The notes: generated from the sequence alone by a model not told the origin. DNA of 64,000 nucleotides from Galaxea fascicularis (GCA_948470475.1 OX419347.1:15150175-15214174), one strand, 5' to 3'; shown: positions 47,557-59,580, counted from the first letter of the stretch. Translations and numbers: made by a program.

Positions 47557-50500
47557 GCGGACGTCGAACACAAGAAAAGGTATCGAGTTAATTTGCTTTT
47601 AATGTTAGATTTTCTCCTGCTGTAAAGATTTAGCGAACCAGGCTCGTTGCCAAGTAGCACTGGGATACACTGATCGATAACGATCGGCATATCTGTGACT
47701 GTAGAACTTCACATGCCGTTATTGAGCTGGCAATTAAACTGGTTTGCTGCCGCAAATTAGCTTTCCTCGAAAGTACTACAACAGTGTTTGTTTTTAAACT
47801 ATTGTTGGGTGACATGACAGTGCACCAGCCTAATTTCCACGCATTCATTGTCACAGTTAAGGCATCTCCAACTGTATGCAGACGTTTAGTAACATTAATC
47901 CTTACACTCCCACGATCTCAATATCAGTTCTCCTAACTGTCTGTCATACAACGCGTATTATGTTAGTTTCGAGAATTTGGTGATAAATTAAACAACATCC
48001 CCTAGCCGATTTTTTTTCTCAATTCGCATCACCTGTCTGCTTGACCATGTAATGATCTTGTAAGGAGAAATCACTTATTGGTCACTGTTGGGAGTGAAAG
48101 GGTTAATATATCAGAATTACTTTGTAAATGGTGACAAAATTCTTAATGTCAATGTTTTGGATATCAACTTTTGTAATAATTTTTAGTTCATCAAAAAGTT
48201 TCAAGAAAAAACTCAAAGGAAAGAGTGATGATGTGAAGCTTAAGGTTAAACCAAAGACGTTTCCCAAAGACACTAAAGGGGACACTTTGTTGGGACAAAA
48301 AAGGAAGGCTAACAGTGGAGACGATGTGAGAAAGAAACAGCTCAAAACCAAGAAGTGGAAAGGTGAAGATCAAAAGGAGGATGGAAACAAAGGATTCTCA
48401 AAACAAGGAAAAGAAAACAAGAAAAGAAACCATAAAGATGATAGCAAGAAATCACAGAGTAGACCTCGAAAAGGAAAATTTGACAGTAGTAAAACAAGAA
48501 AACGGAAATTTAATGATGACAGCAGATCTAAAGGCTTCATTAAGAAGAAGAAATTGTCTGAAGACAGGGAAAATGACAAAGGTAACAAGAAAGAATTGTA
48601 ATACAATCATGGTTCAGTTTTACATGCCCCTAGAACCCCACCACTGCCCCTGACAACCCCAAGGACAAGTCCAGCTCTTGTAGCAGTGTTTTTCCCAGGG
48701 GTGGGGGCATGGTACACTGATACATTCATGAGTGTTTTCTACAGTACATTTACCTTTGATGACAACTCGAAATCATTATTTTGGGGAATAGTAAGAATTT
48801 CTAATTGCCCAAGTCCCCTTTCAGTCTTGTTATGTAAGCTACACTGTAAGATCTGACAACATTTAAATAGCTACATATCCAGCTCATGCATTAATTTTTC
48901 TTCTGTATCATGTTATTGTAGATTCTGACGACAAGCCTAACATCTGGCAAATGAAAAAGAAGGAAAGGAAAGACTTCCGTCGCAAGCAAAATGACAACTA
49001 TGACTTAGTTCATAGCCTAAAAAAGATTTACGAGACTATTAGAAGGTTTGTCATTTCATAATAAACATTTAGTCTCATTTGCATTTTTAGCTAAAAATTG
49101 CACAGATTTCAAGGGTTTCGTGAATTTTCTAGTCCAAATGATCCAAAATTAAGAGTGGGACTTTTGAAATTAAGAGAGGTCCATTGCTGAATTAGTACCA
49201 GTTTTTCTTCCAAATCCCACAAAATGTGGGTTCCAGGCACTGGTCTGTTGTGGTCTGTTGTGGATTACTATATTCAGAGGGTGATTAGCAATGGTTTAGC
49301 TGTAGGAACAACTTTAACTATTGAGGTATCTTTGAGAAAGTTGGATTTGTTAGTAAATATGTCAAAGGTAGATTTATTTATTATTTTGCCTTCTGAAACT
49401 ATCAACAACTAACACCAGTTGAAAACTCGCTATTGCAAGTGGAATTGATGATCAAATGCATTGCTTTTGGAACTCTTATTGTTGCTGTAAATCAAAAGCA
49501 TGATGTATTGATGTCCAGTGAAGAACTCAAATGTTTTGTTATTGAATTACTTTCTGTTACTTTTTTCTTTAGAAAGAATTGCTCTAAAGCTGAGAAAACT
49601 GAGCTTATAGAAAAGACATTAAATCTAATCGCTGGTCACTCCCATGAAGTAAGTACATTGTAACAACAGTACATGAAATGCTAAACCCTTTTGACAAAAT
49701 AGTTGCTTACCATCATCAATCATTGTCATCTTCTGGATAAAACAGTACACATATTACTGTTATAATAAAATTATCTGGAAACAGCACTTGACCATAGGAC
49801 AGTTTCTGAACTATGTACGTCTAGATAATGATACCCAAGCACAAATGATGTACTTGTATTTAGATCAATGATGTCAAACTCCCCCCCCCCCCCACCAAAA
49901 AAAAAAAAATAAAATGAAACAAATAATAATAATTCTCTACAACTTAGCCATCTTATTCCTTCCTTTGTTTCACCAGAAATGGTTCTTGTTTTTCCTGAAT
50001 TTTGCAGATTTATAAAGTAACAAGTGTATGCGTTATTGGTAATCTCATTATGTTTTTGATTTTCATTTCAGGTGATTTTTAAGCATGATGCTGGCCGTGT
50101 GATTCAGTCCTGTGTCAAGTTTGGTACAGTAGACCAGAGACAGAGGCTGTTTGAACAATTTAAAGGTAAAATGATAACAGTTGAACTGATAGTATAAATA
50201 TGATCTGTTAGTTAACATTGCTTCTCTTGGTAGTCTTTGTATATTTTCAATAGCTTAGCTAAACTGGACTATGAAGAAACACTCTCATCAAAATTTTGTT
50301 GAAACGGTAGTATTTAGTAACATACTTTTTAACATTCTTGTTTCAGATGACTTTGGAGAGTTGATCAAGTCCAAGTATTCAAAGTTTCTTGTGAAGAAGT
50401 TATTAATTTATGGGTGAGTGCAGTGACAGAAATGAGGGTCCCCTATACCACCTTGGAAAATGCATTCAAGTTAAAATATTGAGACTGTTCACGCGTCACG

Positions 50501-53500
50501 GATAATTCCCAAAATTCGTTTACGTTCACGAAAAATCAAATATCGGCAATCACGAATCACGAATGGACAAATAAACCTAAATCACGTTTCACGAGAAAAA
50601 AATAGTCCCAATCATGTTTCATGAAAAAAGTATAGGGGACCCTCAGAAATTGCGGTGCTTAATCCTTATACCAGCTTTGCTTGAACTTCACAAGTGTATA
50701 AAATTGAAAAGAAAATATTCACGGTAATTTGGAGTGTTTTTTTACTTTACAGAACAAAAAAGCAGCGTGATGTTATCATCAAATGTTTTTATGGACAAGT
50801 TCGCAAGCTGATCAGACACACGGTTAGAAATTTGAATACAGGAAATACAGGAAATAATGATCTTCTCCTGATCTTAATTACCAAGGTACATATAACTGGC
50901 CAAATGAAAATCAAACCTGAATAACTGTGTATAATTTTCTGACTTTTTATAGGAAGCATCATCCATTCTTGAGACTATTTACAGTGATTATGCAAACTCG
51001 GCACAAAAAGCATTCCTGATCCAGGAATTTTATGGCGCTGATTTTGCATTCTTTAAGGTAAGCTCATCAATTTTCTCTCTTCCATTTACTTCTGTAGAAT
51101 GTCTTCTTGTGAATGAAGTTCTTCTTTCTGGGTATGAGGGTACAGTCAAACCTCTATTAAGAGGCCCCTTATTAAACGGCTACCCCCTCTAGTATTAGGC
51201 TGCCAGTAGTCTAAGTTCTGATGACGGTTCTTCTATTGTTTTTTACCTCTATTAAATGACCAGTCCCCATTAAGAGGCCACTTTTCATTTCACCGAGGGT
51301 GGCTGCTTAATAGGGGTTTTACTGTATTTTCTTTATTATCATTTTACCTTTAAAGGCCCTGGCAAACGAAGACACATTGTTGCTCATTATTGTTTCCATG
51401 TTGGACAAACTGGGAAACATTTGTTGCAGACAGAAAATGTTTCTGAACAAAATCAGAAACATTTTTTGTGTCCGCAACAAATGTTGCGCACACAGGCAAA
51501 CAGGGAAACATTTGTGTCGGCAACAATGTGTCCACAACAATGTGTCCTCATTTACCAGGGCCTTAACCTTCAGCTGTGACCCTTGACAATAATTTGCACT
51601 GCCCAACTCTTAAAGCCGCCATCCATGTTAAACAACTGCCTCAGTTCAGATTACCTGGCTTGATTACCTGGCTTGTTTACCTGGCTCGGCATTAAAGACT
51701 CCACTCACACCTTGAGAGCTGTTGGCCTTGTCTCTGTCAGCTATACACACAAAATTTGGAGGGGGCACACAAGAACCCACTCTCTTATCACAAAGACTTG
51801 CAAAGTCACATCTCGGGGTTGAGTGAAGGCTTGATAAGAGGTTGACCACCCATCCTCAGATCTTCTGTTGGCCACAGATACCTTGACAATCGCTTTATGC
51901 ATCCATTGGCATGATTATGACACAACTTGGTCATTGCATGTGCATATGAAGCATTCTTAACATTGTAGCTTTGTTTGCAACAATCTGCTGTCACATTAAT
52001 TTGTTGCAGTCATCAGAGTTGACCTCTTTAACAAAGGTGCTTGAATCTGAACCAGATAGAAAAACCAGCATCCTGAAATACATGAAAGATGCTTTGCTTC
52101 CACTCATAGACAAGTAAGCGAGGAGTTGCAGACAGTTACAACCCTCATTATTGTTGATTTTAGGGCTGTTATGATCATTGAGATCATTTTGTTTTGGAGT
52201 TCTGGATAGAATGATAGCCAATTTTGAACTGTATTCCAAAAGTTCTTGTACTGGAGTGATGTTTATGGTTTGTATTGGCGTACGGTTTGCGTACATGTGT
52301 GCGCTTTTGTGTTAACGATGTGTGCTGTAATGATTAGATTTACTTAGAAAAATGTCGACTGTATGTACATGTCCGCCATAATCCATTCAGTAAAAAGAAA
52401 AGTGGGCAGAGACTTTCAAATGCTAATTTATTAAAATTTACTCTGTAAAAATAATATTGTACTTGAAAGTTCTACATGGACTGTATTTTATAGTCTAGAA
52501 AAATTGAAAAGTGAAGAAAAGCACCATCATCACACTGTTATTAATTTTGCAGCTTCCTAACTCCTAACAAACATCAAACTTTTACATGATTTTGTATCTG
52601 CAGATCTGTCATTGGTCACAGTATCGTTCACAGAGTCCTCTTGGAGTATCTCACTTACGCTGATGAAAATTCAAGATTGGTACGTGCAATAATCATTATT
52701 ATATCTCTCAGTTAGTACGCGCGCTGTGATCGGTCAATTTTGCGGGCCGTAGTCTACTGTACGGCACGCTAAATTTGAAAGTTTTGTTTCCCGCGCTCCT
52801 GATTAACCTCAGAGATATAATAAATATCTTACTAACCTCGTTTTCTCGATCCGTACTGTAAGTTACGGATCCTCGTTTTTTCCCGTTGATTTATGTCCCG
52901 CGCGCTTCGCACTTGGGCCACAAGTGAAAGGGGAAAAAACTCGGTCCGTAACCTACAGTACGGACCTCGAACTTGGTTAGTAAAAGGTATTTACTAAACT
53001 TATATATAGTACGTGACACAGAGTGGGTTGATTTTGCGTCAAACTGTAACCAAAGTCCTGGAAAACATGGCGATACAGTCGAGCCTCCACCTCGTCCTGG
53101 CGCACGGTTCTTACATTCGCTATTACGGCCACTAAAGCACGCACCAACTGCCAATGTAACTTCTCGGCAAAGGCCAACTTATCATCGACAGTGTATACAA
53201 AACCGCCTGTCATTTTTTATCGTAAAAGGTTATGTCGACCGGAGGTAGGGGTCAGAAATGTGTTACTCGAGGTACCTGATGTAAGCGACGAAATTGTCAC
53301 TGTTCCGGAGGACGAAGCAAATGTAAACTTCGCTTGTACTCCGTTTTGTTTTGCTAACATTTTCTTCTGAAGTTTTGGTTTCTCGATTGTGTTACGTATT
53401 TATATGCTATAATAGGTATCGTTTAAAAAAAAAACAAATACCTCCCCCCCCCAAAAAAAAAAGAAAGAAAAGGTGTCATATCACACCCCTTCCTCCCCTA

Positions 53501-56500
53501 TAACGGCTACCTTTCTACAATGGGCACTAGCCTCTGTCCCCAAGGTGGCCGTTATAGAGATGGTTGACTTTACTTTCCGTGAACGAAAATTTAAACTTCT
53601 ACACGTGAATATACAACATCACAGAAAAGTTCTGCTGTTGGTTTTAATTGCGTGGTCGCGCCAAAGGTAAAGATGAAAAAGTTGCATGCATGTGACATAA
53701 CCTTGGTGAAGTTTTGGGATGCAATTAATTGGTTGAATCATATTGTCCTGTAAAGAATGAGTAAAAAAAACCAAGGATGCAACCATAAAAGCGGTTTTTT
53801 TTGTCTTGCAGGAAATGATTGAGGTGATCAAAGAATCTGTTGTCCTTATTCTTCACACGCACGATGGAGCTAGAGTTGGCATGCACTGCTTGTGGCATGG
53901 GACAGTTAAGGTTGAGTTTGGAGTTTTGCTTTTGGAAATGTTCTTGAGCGCGCTTCTCAATTCAGTGTTCTAATACCAAAACAAGAGTAAGTTCTCTGAC
54001 CAATCACAACCAGCGCAACCAGCGCAATGAACCAATCAGAATACGGAGCAAATTCATGCAGCCGGCAGCCGGCGCCAAGCGCGGGAATTCAAAATGTGTG
54101 CAAGCAGATCACCATGACGACTGGTTTTGGTTTTGGTTCTCATTGGTTTAGGAAGTGGCACGAGTTTTGCCGACCAATCACAAAGCAAAGTAATGCAACA
54201 CCATTCAGTTGAAAATGTTTCCACGAAAAATGAACGCCCCCGTGGTGATTGCCTTACTCATTGCAAATTCTCTTGTTCTATGTTGTTTCTGTGAAGGATC
54301 GCAAAGTTCTGATCAAGTCTTTCAAGAGTTACTACGTGAAAATCTGTAAAGTAAGTTCCGTTGTCTTGCCTACATGTATTTTACCAGTTGTACTTCATCA
54401 GCGGTTTCGTGAGTGACTATTCAGGGAGCTTTAGCAACGGGCACGCCAACGTGGATGAAAACTTAATTAAAAACAAATGAAAGTGGTATTTGTACCCACC
54501 TTGTGACAAGAAAAGTGAATACCTGCCATTGGTTAAGTTTGCAAAGACCGCCAACTATATTCAAGAATGAATTGTGTAGAAAAGGTATTGAAGTAAATAT
54601 CGAGAACCCATGTGTTTCACAAAACCACGTTTGGGGATCATTCCAGCCAGATCCAGGTTCCGATGTATGTTTTACTCTTTACGAGGGTGAAAACTCTGAA
54701 CTTGTACTTAATGTTCCAGACTGAGTCGTGGTCTTCATCCATCACTCAACGTTCGAAGTGAATTATAACTTGCAAAATAATTATTTGCACTCCAACTTCA
54801 CAGGAATTTCCCAACAAGTGGTGAAAATTTGTAATTAAGCGCCAGTGACATGTTCATGTTTCGTGCATACCTGTCAACCCCCGGAGTTCCAAAATCTGGA
54901 GACGTCTCGAAATCCTCGCGTTGTAAGAATGCGTTTTACGACAATGTCCGAATACTCTCCGAGAATCACCCGAAGGCTTTCCGAATGTTCCCGATGTGAC
55001 ATCTTGAAAACAACGAAATTAATGAAAAAAAAGAATTCGAAAGAAGCCGCGGATTTTCCCGGGAGATTTGGTGCTCTAACCTGGAGACCGGGAGATTTGA
55101 TGAAAAACTTGGAGACTCCCGGTAAAACCGGGAGAGTTGACAGGTATGTTCGTGTCTTTTTCAGGAAGAATTTGGCCACTTAGTCCTTTTAGCATTATTT
55201 GATTGTGTGGACGATACAGTGCTTGTCAAGAAAGTTGTGTTCACGGTAGGATTGTAACTTATGAAGTACATTGGAGTGGTTTTAAAACCAAACTAAAGTA
55301 AATTTTGTAGTATTTGTTTGTTGAATACCATTTCAGTATTAATCGAGAGTGAGGTCATTATAGGGAAATCTCAGACATAGACCTTGTTGTTGCGACAGCG
55401 TATTGATCGACAAGATCACTCAGTCTGTAGAAGATCGTAAAGGCAGTTCGTTTGTTTATTTTTACTCTGGTTTATCGGCCACAGATACCAAGTAAACTGC
55501 TCAACAAACTAAACCAACTTCTTTGTATCTCACTTCATCACAGGAAATCCAGCCATCTCTTTTGGAGCTGGCATTGGACACGTATGGCAGGAAAGTGTTA
55601 ATGTATCTCTTGTGTCCAAGAAGCCCTGCACACTTCCATCCCACTGCTGTAGAGCTGCTGAAAAAAGGGGATGGAAACGCCAACAGGTGATTCAATATGA
55701 TATACATGGTTTTATTTCCTTCAGTTGTAACTAATCCTTTAACAGGTCGCGTTCACCATATTTTCCCGCGCTTGGTACCGGTCGCATGTTTTCCCGCGCT
55801 TGGCACCGGTCGCATGTTTTCCCGCGCTTGGCACCGGTCGCATGTTTTCCCGCGCTTGGCACCGGTCGCATGTTTTCCCGCGCTTGGTACCGGTCGCATG
55901 TTTTCCCGCGCTTGGCACCGGTTACGTTTTCCTGCATAGTTCCTGGCTTAGTACCGGCTTCATATTTTCCCGCGTGTGTAACCACGCTGTTTGATTTATA
56001 ATTGAATGAGCAGATTTGATTACTTCAAATTTAGTCCGTCCGAAAACAGCTATAATCGCGAACAATCACGTTTTTGTTTTCGTTTCTGTTGTACTTCACA
56101 GTAAAAAGGATTCAGAGCAGAGACAGATCGAACTTTTAGAGGGAATTTCTCCTGCTTTGTTGGAGTTGGTGAAGGAAAACGCTCAACAGCTGATGTTTGA
56201 TAAAGGCGGTTGTCAACTTGTTTTAGCCTCTCTACTGAAATGTGAAGGTGAGTCAGAAGTCCGTTCCTCATGTCACTTGCCTCGCTGTTTCATAGGCTTC
56301 ATTAAAACTGTGTGAAGGGTAAAGGAAATGGCATGGACAAACTCAGCTTGAGGCTTGTTAATTTGTTTCGAAAGACAGAGGATGGTTGCCTTGTTCATAA
56401 CGCCATTTCAAGTTAGTGACACTTGCACGGTACATTTTTAAGTTACTTAGAAAGTAACCACACCCGAAAATACTGTTAATTACTGGTTAATTGAGTTTTC

Positions 56501-59394
56501 AATCTACCCAGCGCATTTCTATGGGACTCAGTATACAGTATATTGAACCAACAAGCCATGAGTGAGTTGTAAGGTCTTAAATCAGGTGGAAGCTTCTCGA
56601 TTCGTGCAAAAAGCATTACTGTTCGCTGTTCAATAGGTTTAACTGTGTTTTGATCACTTGGTCATCAAGTAACGAAGTGAAATAGGTCGTTTCTGAGTTC
56701 AGTGCAGCCTCCTCTTGAAAACGAATTTCCATATCAGTGGTAAAACTCGTTTTTAATTAGAGTTTTCATTTAGCCTCGCTTTGATGTAGAGGCTCATGTC
56801 TACTCTGGAGTGACCCGTTCGGTCGCAGTTGAAACAATCCTATTGCTTTCTCCTCAATTCCTTCACTGATGGCTCTTCTAATCTTCAAGGTGACGTTGAG
56901 CCTGTGATGGTTGCCATATCCAAGTTGGCATGTAAGGATCTGGAACCCACCAGCGCTGAAGAGGTACGGGAGGGGAGGGTAGAGTTAAAGCGCATTTCCA
57001 CGTATTTGTAAACGATTCCAAATGATCACTGGTCACGTTATCACAGCTGGAAAAGGAGTTAATATGTTCTTCCTGCACTTTGCTTTGTGAAATATTATGG
57101 TACAAGTGTTGATCTCACGATAGCAATATTTTGGTTTATATATGATGTCGTGTGTGCTGGTGATCGCAGGAGTTAGAACATGGCTCTATTTCTGGCGATC
57201 GCTTACACGATCCCTACTGCGGAATGAGGCAACGGGGGAGGGGGGGGGGAGCAAACGCTCGGACGCTAGTAGGGGGCGAGGGTTATGTGAGGCGGGAGAG
57301 GGGAGGGCGGGAGGCGGGCGCGATAAAGTGTAGGTGTCTGGAGAGGTGGGGGAAGCCGGAGATTTTGATCCCCCTACCCCTGCCCTTAACACCAAAATCG
57401 CAGACGATGAAAAGTGACTACAGACTTTTGTTTAGGTAAGGTTATTGTACAGTAGCTCCGTAGTTGACGAAATGTCAGAAGAGTTCACTTACTTTTTAGG
57501 GCTGGTTCACACTTTGACAGAAGCATAAACATAAGCATAAGCATAAGACAAATATATGTGTGAACTGGGGTTACATAAGGATAAGCATAAGCATAAGCAT
57601 AAACACAAGGAATGGAAGTTTTTCCATTCCTTGTGCTTATGTTTATGCTTATGCTTATGCTTATGTAACCCCGGTTCACACCTATATTTTTCTTATGCTT
57701 ATGCTAACGTGCTTATGTGAAAGTATGAACCAGCCCTTAATGATCGAAAGTAGAGAGGCTGTGATTGTGATTTGTATTTTTGTTAGACAGAATACCGATC
57801 TTAGTATAATTTTGCCTTGTCTGATTTTTAAGGACCATGTCATCAAAAGTGCTGCGGGACATTATGCACTTAAGAGACTTATTAACCAAGACAAGGAAAG
57901 GCTGCTTCACGAGAATAAAGGTAAAAATAAGCTGTCTGAACTTGAGATTGAATCGCCACTAGGAAAATCCGGGTAGTTAATCGGTAGCTTTGTTCAAAGG
58001 TAGTGCAAATGAAGGCCTTTTTAAGCGGTTTCAATACTCGACTCACTTTGAGTCAAATTACAGCAAAAAGTGGGAGCATGCTCTTAGTTTTCTTATGTCC
58101 GTGTGCCTTTGTCAACAATTGTTGAGTGATGTGTTCAAAAGGCTTCAACGTGATTCACAATTTTCGAGGTGTTGTAGCGAGGTAGATTGAACCAGGTGAA
58201 ATTTGTTTCAACACGTTTTTTGACGCGCTTCTGGTATTTTCTACTCTTTAGCAATATCATACGACGTACAGTGCAACTTTTTACTCAACGAATTGTTGGA
58301 AAGAATGTCGAAACAAATGTTCAAACCGTTTTCTTTTTCAACTTTATGCACTAGTGTCACTATTTTTAAATAACTTTTATTATCATCATCATCATCTTTA
58401 TCTTCATCCTCATCCTCATCGTCGTCATCACATCATCATCATCATTATCTTCATCTTCGTCCTCATCATCATCATCATCATAACGGTCATCGTGATTATC
58501 TTCCTCACTAAGATCGCTGTCTTTTTTTTTTTCTTTCACCGACTTGACAAAAGTTGAAAGAATTGGCCACCAAGTGCAAGTCTCACCAGTACGTTTCTTC
58601 TTTTTGTACCAATTTTTACTTGAAATTTTGTTGTCCTATTTTACAGATCAAGTGCTGTTCAGTAAATTGTTGCTTGACAACACAGATCCTGGCACGCTTT
58701 TTGAATGGTGTAAAGTGAATAGAGGGGCATTCGTGGTTGCGAGGTACTTTATTTATCAAGATACCTTAGCGGCTCTCATGAGTCTCGAACAGTTCAGCAG
58801 CAGATCGAAAGGTCATAAGTGACTCGTTGGGATAGCTCGAAATTTTGGTCCGAACATCCGTCAAACATTGCAGTAAAATTACATCGTTGTTAAAAGAGGA
58901 TCCCCTATACTTTTTTCGTGAAACGTGATTGGGACTATTTTTTTCTCGTGAAACGTGATTTAGGTTTATTTGTTCATTCGTGATTCGTGATTGCCGATAT
59001 TTGCTTTATCGTGAACGTGAACGAATTTTGGGAATTATCCGTGACGCGTGAACAGTCTCAATATTTTTACGTGAATGCATTTTCCAAAGTGGTATAGGGG
59101 ACCCTCTTAAAATCTATGGCACGCACCATGCCAAGCATCCATGAAAAGGAAGCGAAATATTTCAGGTAACTAGACTTACTAGGAAAGTTGCGTCAAGACC
59201 TCGAAGGATACAATTTTTTAAACCAGTTTTGCGTATATTGAAAGGATTTCTTGTTCTTTGTTTTCAGTTTGCTGGAATCGTCCGTTCCTGGAGTTTCTGA
59301 AACCGTCAAGGGTCAGTTACAACCCCGCTTTGCTAAACTCAAAAAGCACGACTCCAAAGGATTGGAGGTTGTATTGAAGCTTCTTGGAAGCTGA
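47554..59394 (+). CDS. PUM3: Pumilio homologue 3 (PUF-A / PUF6 type)
   Basis: Nineteen exons: 47554-47579, 48187-48581, 48922-49045, 49573-49648, 50072-50165, 50347-50413, 50753-50822, 50953-51057, 52010-52113, 52604-52679, 53812-53910, 54297-54350, 55165-55245, 55544-55686, 56102-56247, 56890-56963, 57833-57920, 58647-58743, 59268-59394. They total 2046 nt (681 residues) with phase kept at every junction; human PUM3 is about 648. Residues 1-145 are a lysine-rich basic region suited to nucleolar targeting. The rest is a run of PUM-type helical repeats (HDAGRVIQSCVKFG, KYSKFLVKKLLIYG, HTHDGARVGMHCLWHG, DTYGRKVLMYLL, GHYALKRLI). Known family members bind structured nucleic acid without strong sequence preference and act in ribosome biogenesis. 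WQMKKKERKDFRRKQND is a family-typical entry to the repeats. Many introns carry MITEs. Confidence 0.92.
49871..49912 (+). repeat. Poly-C / poly-A tract in PUM3 intron 4
   Basis: About 14 C followed by about 13 A. A simple-sequence tract likely to vary in length or be misassembled. Confidence 0.8.
50434..50644. mobile_element. 211-bp MITE, copy 1 of the GAGGGTCCCCTATA family
   Basis: Perfect 14-bp terminal inverted repeats GAGGGTCCCCTATA / TATAGGGGACCCTC, flanked by AGAAAT on both sides (50428-50433 and 50645-50650). The interior has repeated 'atcacg' and 'gtttcacga' phrases. It fills most of PUM3 intron 6, starting 20 bases after the donor. The second copy is at 58896-59106 in opposite orientation. 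Confidence 0.92.
51143..51324. mobile_element. Tc1/mariner-like MITE (TA target site)
   Basis: The ends CAGTCAAACCTCTATTAA and, on the other strand, CAGTAAAACCCCTATTAA are flanked by TA. This is a typical mariner-type end with a TA duplication. It lies in PUM3 intron 8. Confidence 0.85.
51354..51563. mobile_element. PIF/Harbinger-like MITE (TAA target site)
   Basis: The ends AGGCCCTGGCAAACGAAGAC and, complemented, AGGCCCTGGTAAATGAGGAC form inverted repeats of about 29 bp extending to ACATTGTTG. TAA flanks both sides. The interior has further internal inverted repeats of 'gaaacatttgt'. It lies 29 bases from the neighbouring mariner-like MITE, in PUM3 intron 8. Confidence 0.8.
52840..52975. 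repeat. Inverted repeat in PUM3 intron 10
   Basis: The first arm reads GATCCGTACTGTAAGTTACG with CCTCGTTTTTTCCC after it. The second reads GGGGAAAAAACTCGGTCCG with TAACCTACAGTACGGACC after it. Each complements the other over about 35 bp with a few mismatches. Probably part of a larger GC-rich element (52700-53000). Confidence 0.6.
54866..55148. mobile_element. 283-bp MITE ending 16 bases before PUM3 exon 13
   Basis: Ends: CATACCTGTCAACCCCCGGA on the left and, complemented, CATACCTGTCAACTCTCCCG on the right. TTCGTG flanks both sides (54860-54865 and 55149-55154). The interior repeats 'ccgggagatttg' phrases. It lies directly before the polypyrimidine tract of the exon 13 acceptor. Confidence 0.88.
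55761..55970 (+). repeat. 28-bp minisatellite in PUM3 intron 14
   Basis: Six near-identical 28-bp units (55761-55928), each containing TTTTCCCGCGCTTGG and the palindrome ACCGGT, then two degraded units to about 55970. Units differ at one position (GGCACC or GGTACC). It is open in several frames because 28 is not a multiple of three, so the frames are artefacts. Confidence 0.92.
57220..57320 (+). repeat. G-rich tract, potential G-quadruplex
   Basis: Successive G runs of 5, 11, 5, 3, 3, 4, 3, 3 and 3 on the sense strand of PUM3 intron 16. Spacing permits several four-tract combinations. The long open frame across it is a composition effect and is not needed for PUM3, whose flanking exons join in phase 0. 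Confidence 0.7.
57499..57736. mobile_element. Foldback MITE (TTA target site)
   Basis: The ends GGGCTGGTTCACACTTTGAC and, complemented, GGGCTGGTTCATACTTTCAC are flanked by TTA (57496-57498 and 57737-57739). The interior is almost wholly self-complementary, built of 'agcataagcataa' repeats facing 'ttatgcttatgct', with the centre 'gaatggaagtttttccattc'. PIF/Harbinger-like by target site. Lies in PUM3 intron 16. Confidence 0.88.
58378..58505 (+). repeat. (ATC)n-rich microsatellite
   Basis: Interrupted runs of CAT/ATC triplets over about 125 bases in PUM3 intron 17. Confidence 0.85.
58896..59106. mobile_element. 211-bp MITE, copy 2 of the GAGGGTCCCCTATA family (inverted)
   Basis: The ends GAGGATCCCCTATA and TATAGGGGACCCTC (one mismatch) are flanked by TTAAAA on both sides (58890-58895 and 59107-59112). 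The interior is the reverse complement of 50434-50644 with scattered differences. It lies in PUM3 intron 18. Confidence 0.92.
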
Positions 59395-59580
59395 TTTAAT
59401 TTGGGTGTCTTAGAAAGAAGATTGGAGGGAAGTACGGAAATTCCGTGAACATCGTGTTGAACTTGATTTCCCATTTAAAATGCTACGTTGTCTTTTTTTC
59501 CTTGTAGAAAAAATGTACTGCGCTTGGTCTTTGTCTAGCTAGGACCTTTTTGCTGGGAATTTGGCGAACAATGATATGGG

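Noticed and set aside
47436..47690. N-terminal extension of the kinase frame beyond 47555
   Set aside because: The frame stays open but would cross the PUM3 first exon and its intron. A shorter start already gives a convincing mitochondrial presequence.
54503..54724. Open frame in PUM3 intron 12
   Set aside because: The flanking PUM3 exons join in phase without it. It has no supporting splice sites and no recognised domain.
55697..56001. Open frames rich in 'PALGTGRMFSRAW'-like repeats
   Set aside because: They are translations of the 28-bp minisatellite in PUM3 intron 14.
57171..57439. Possible extra PUM3 exon starting ELEHGSISG after an AG
   Set aside because: Exons ending 56963 and starting 57833 already join in phase 0 and match the family without it. 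The frame runs through a poly-G tract and its only good donor is out of phase with the next exon.
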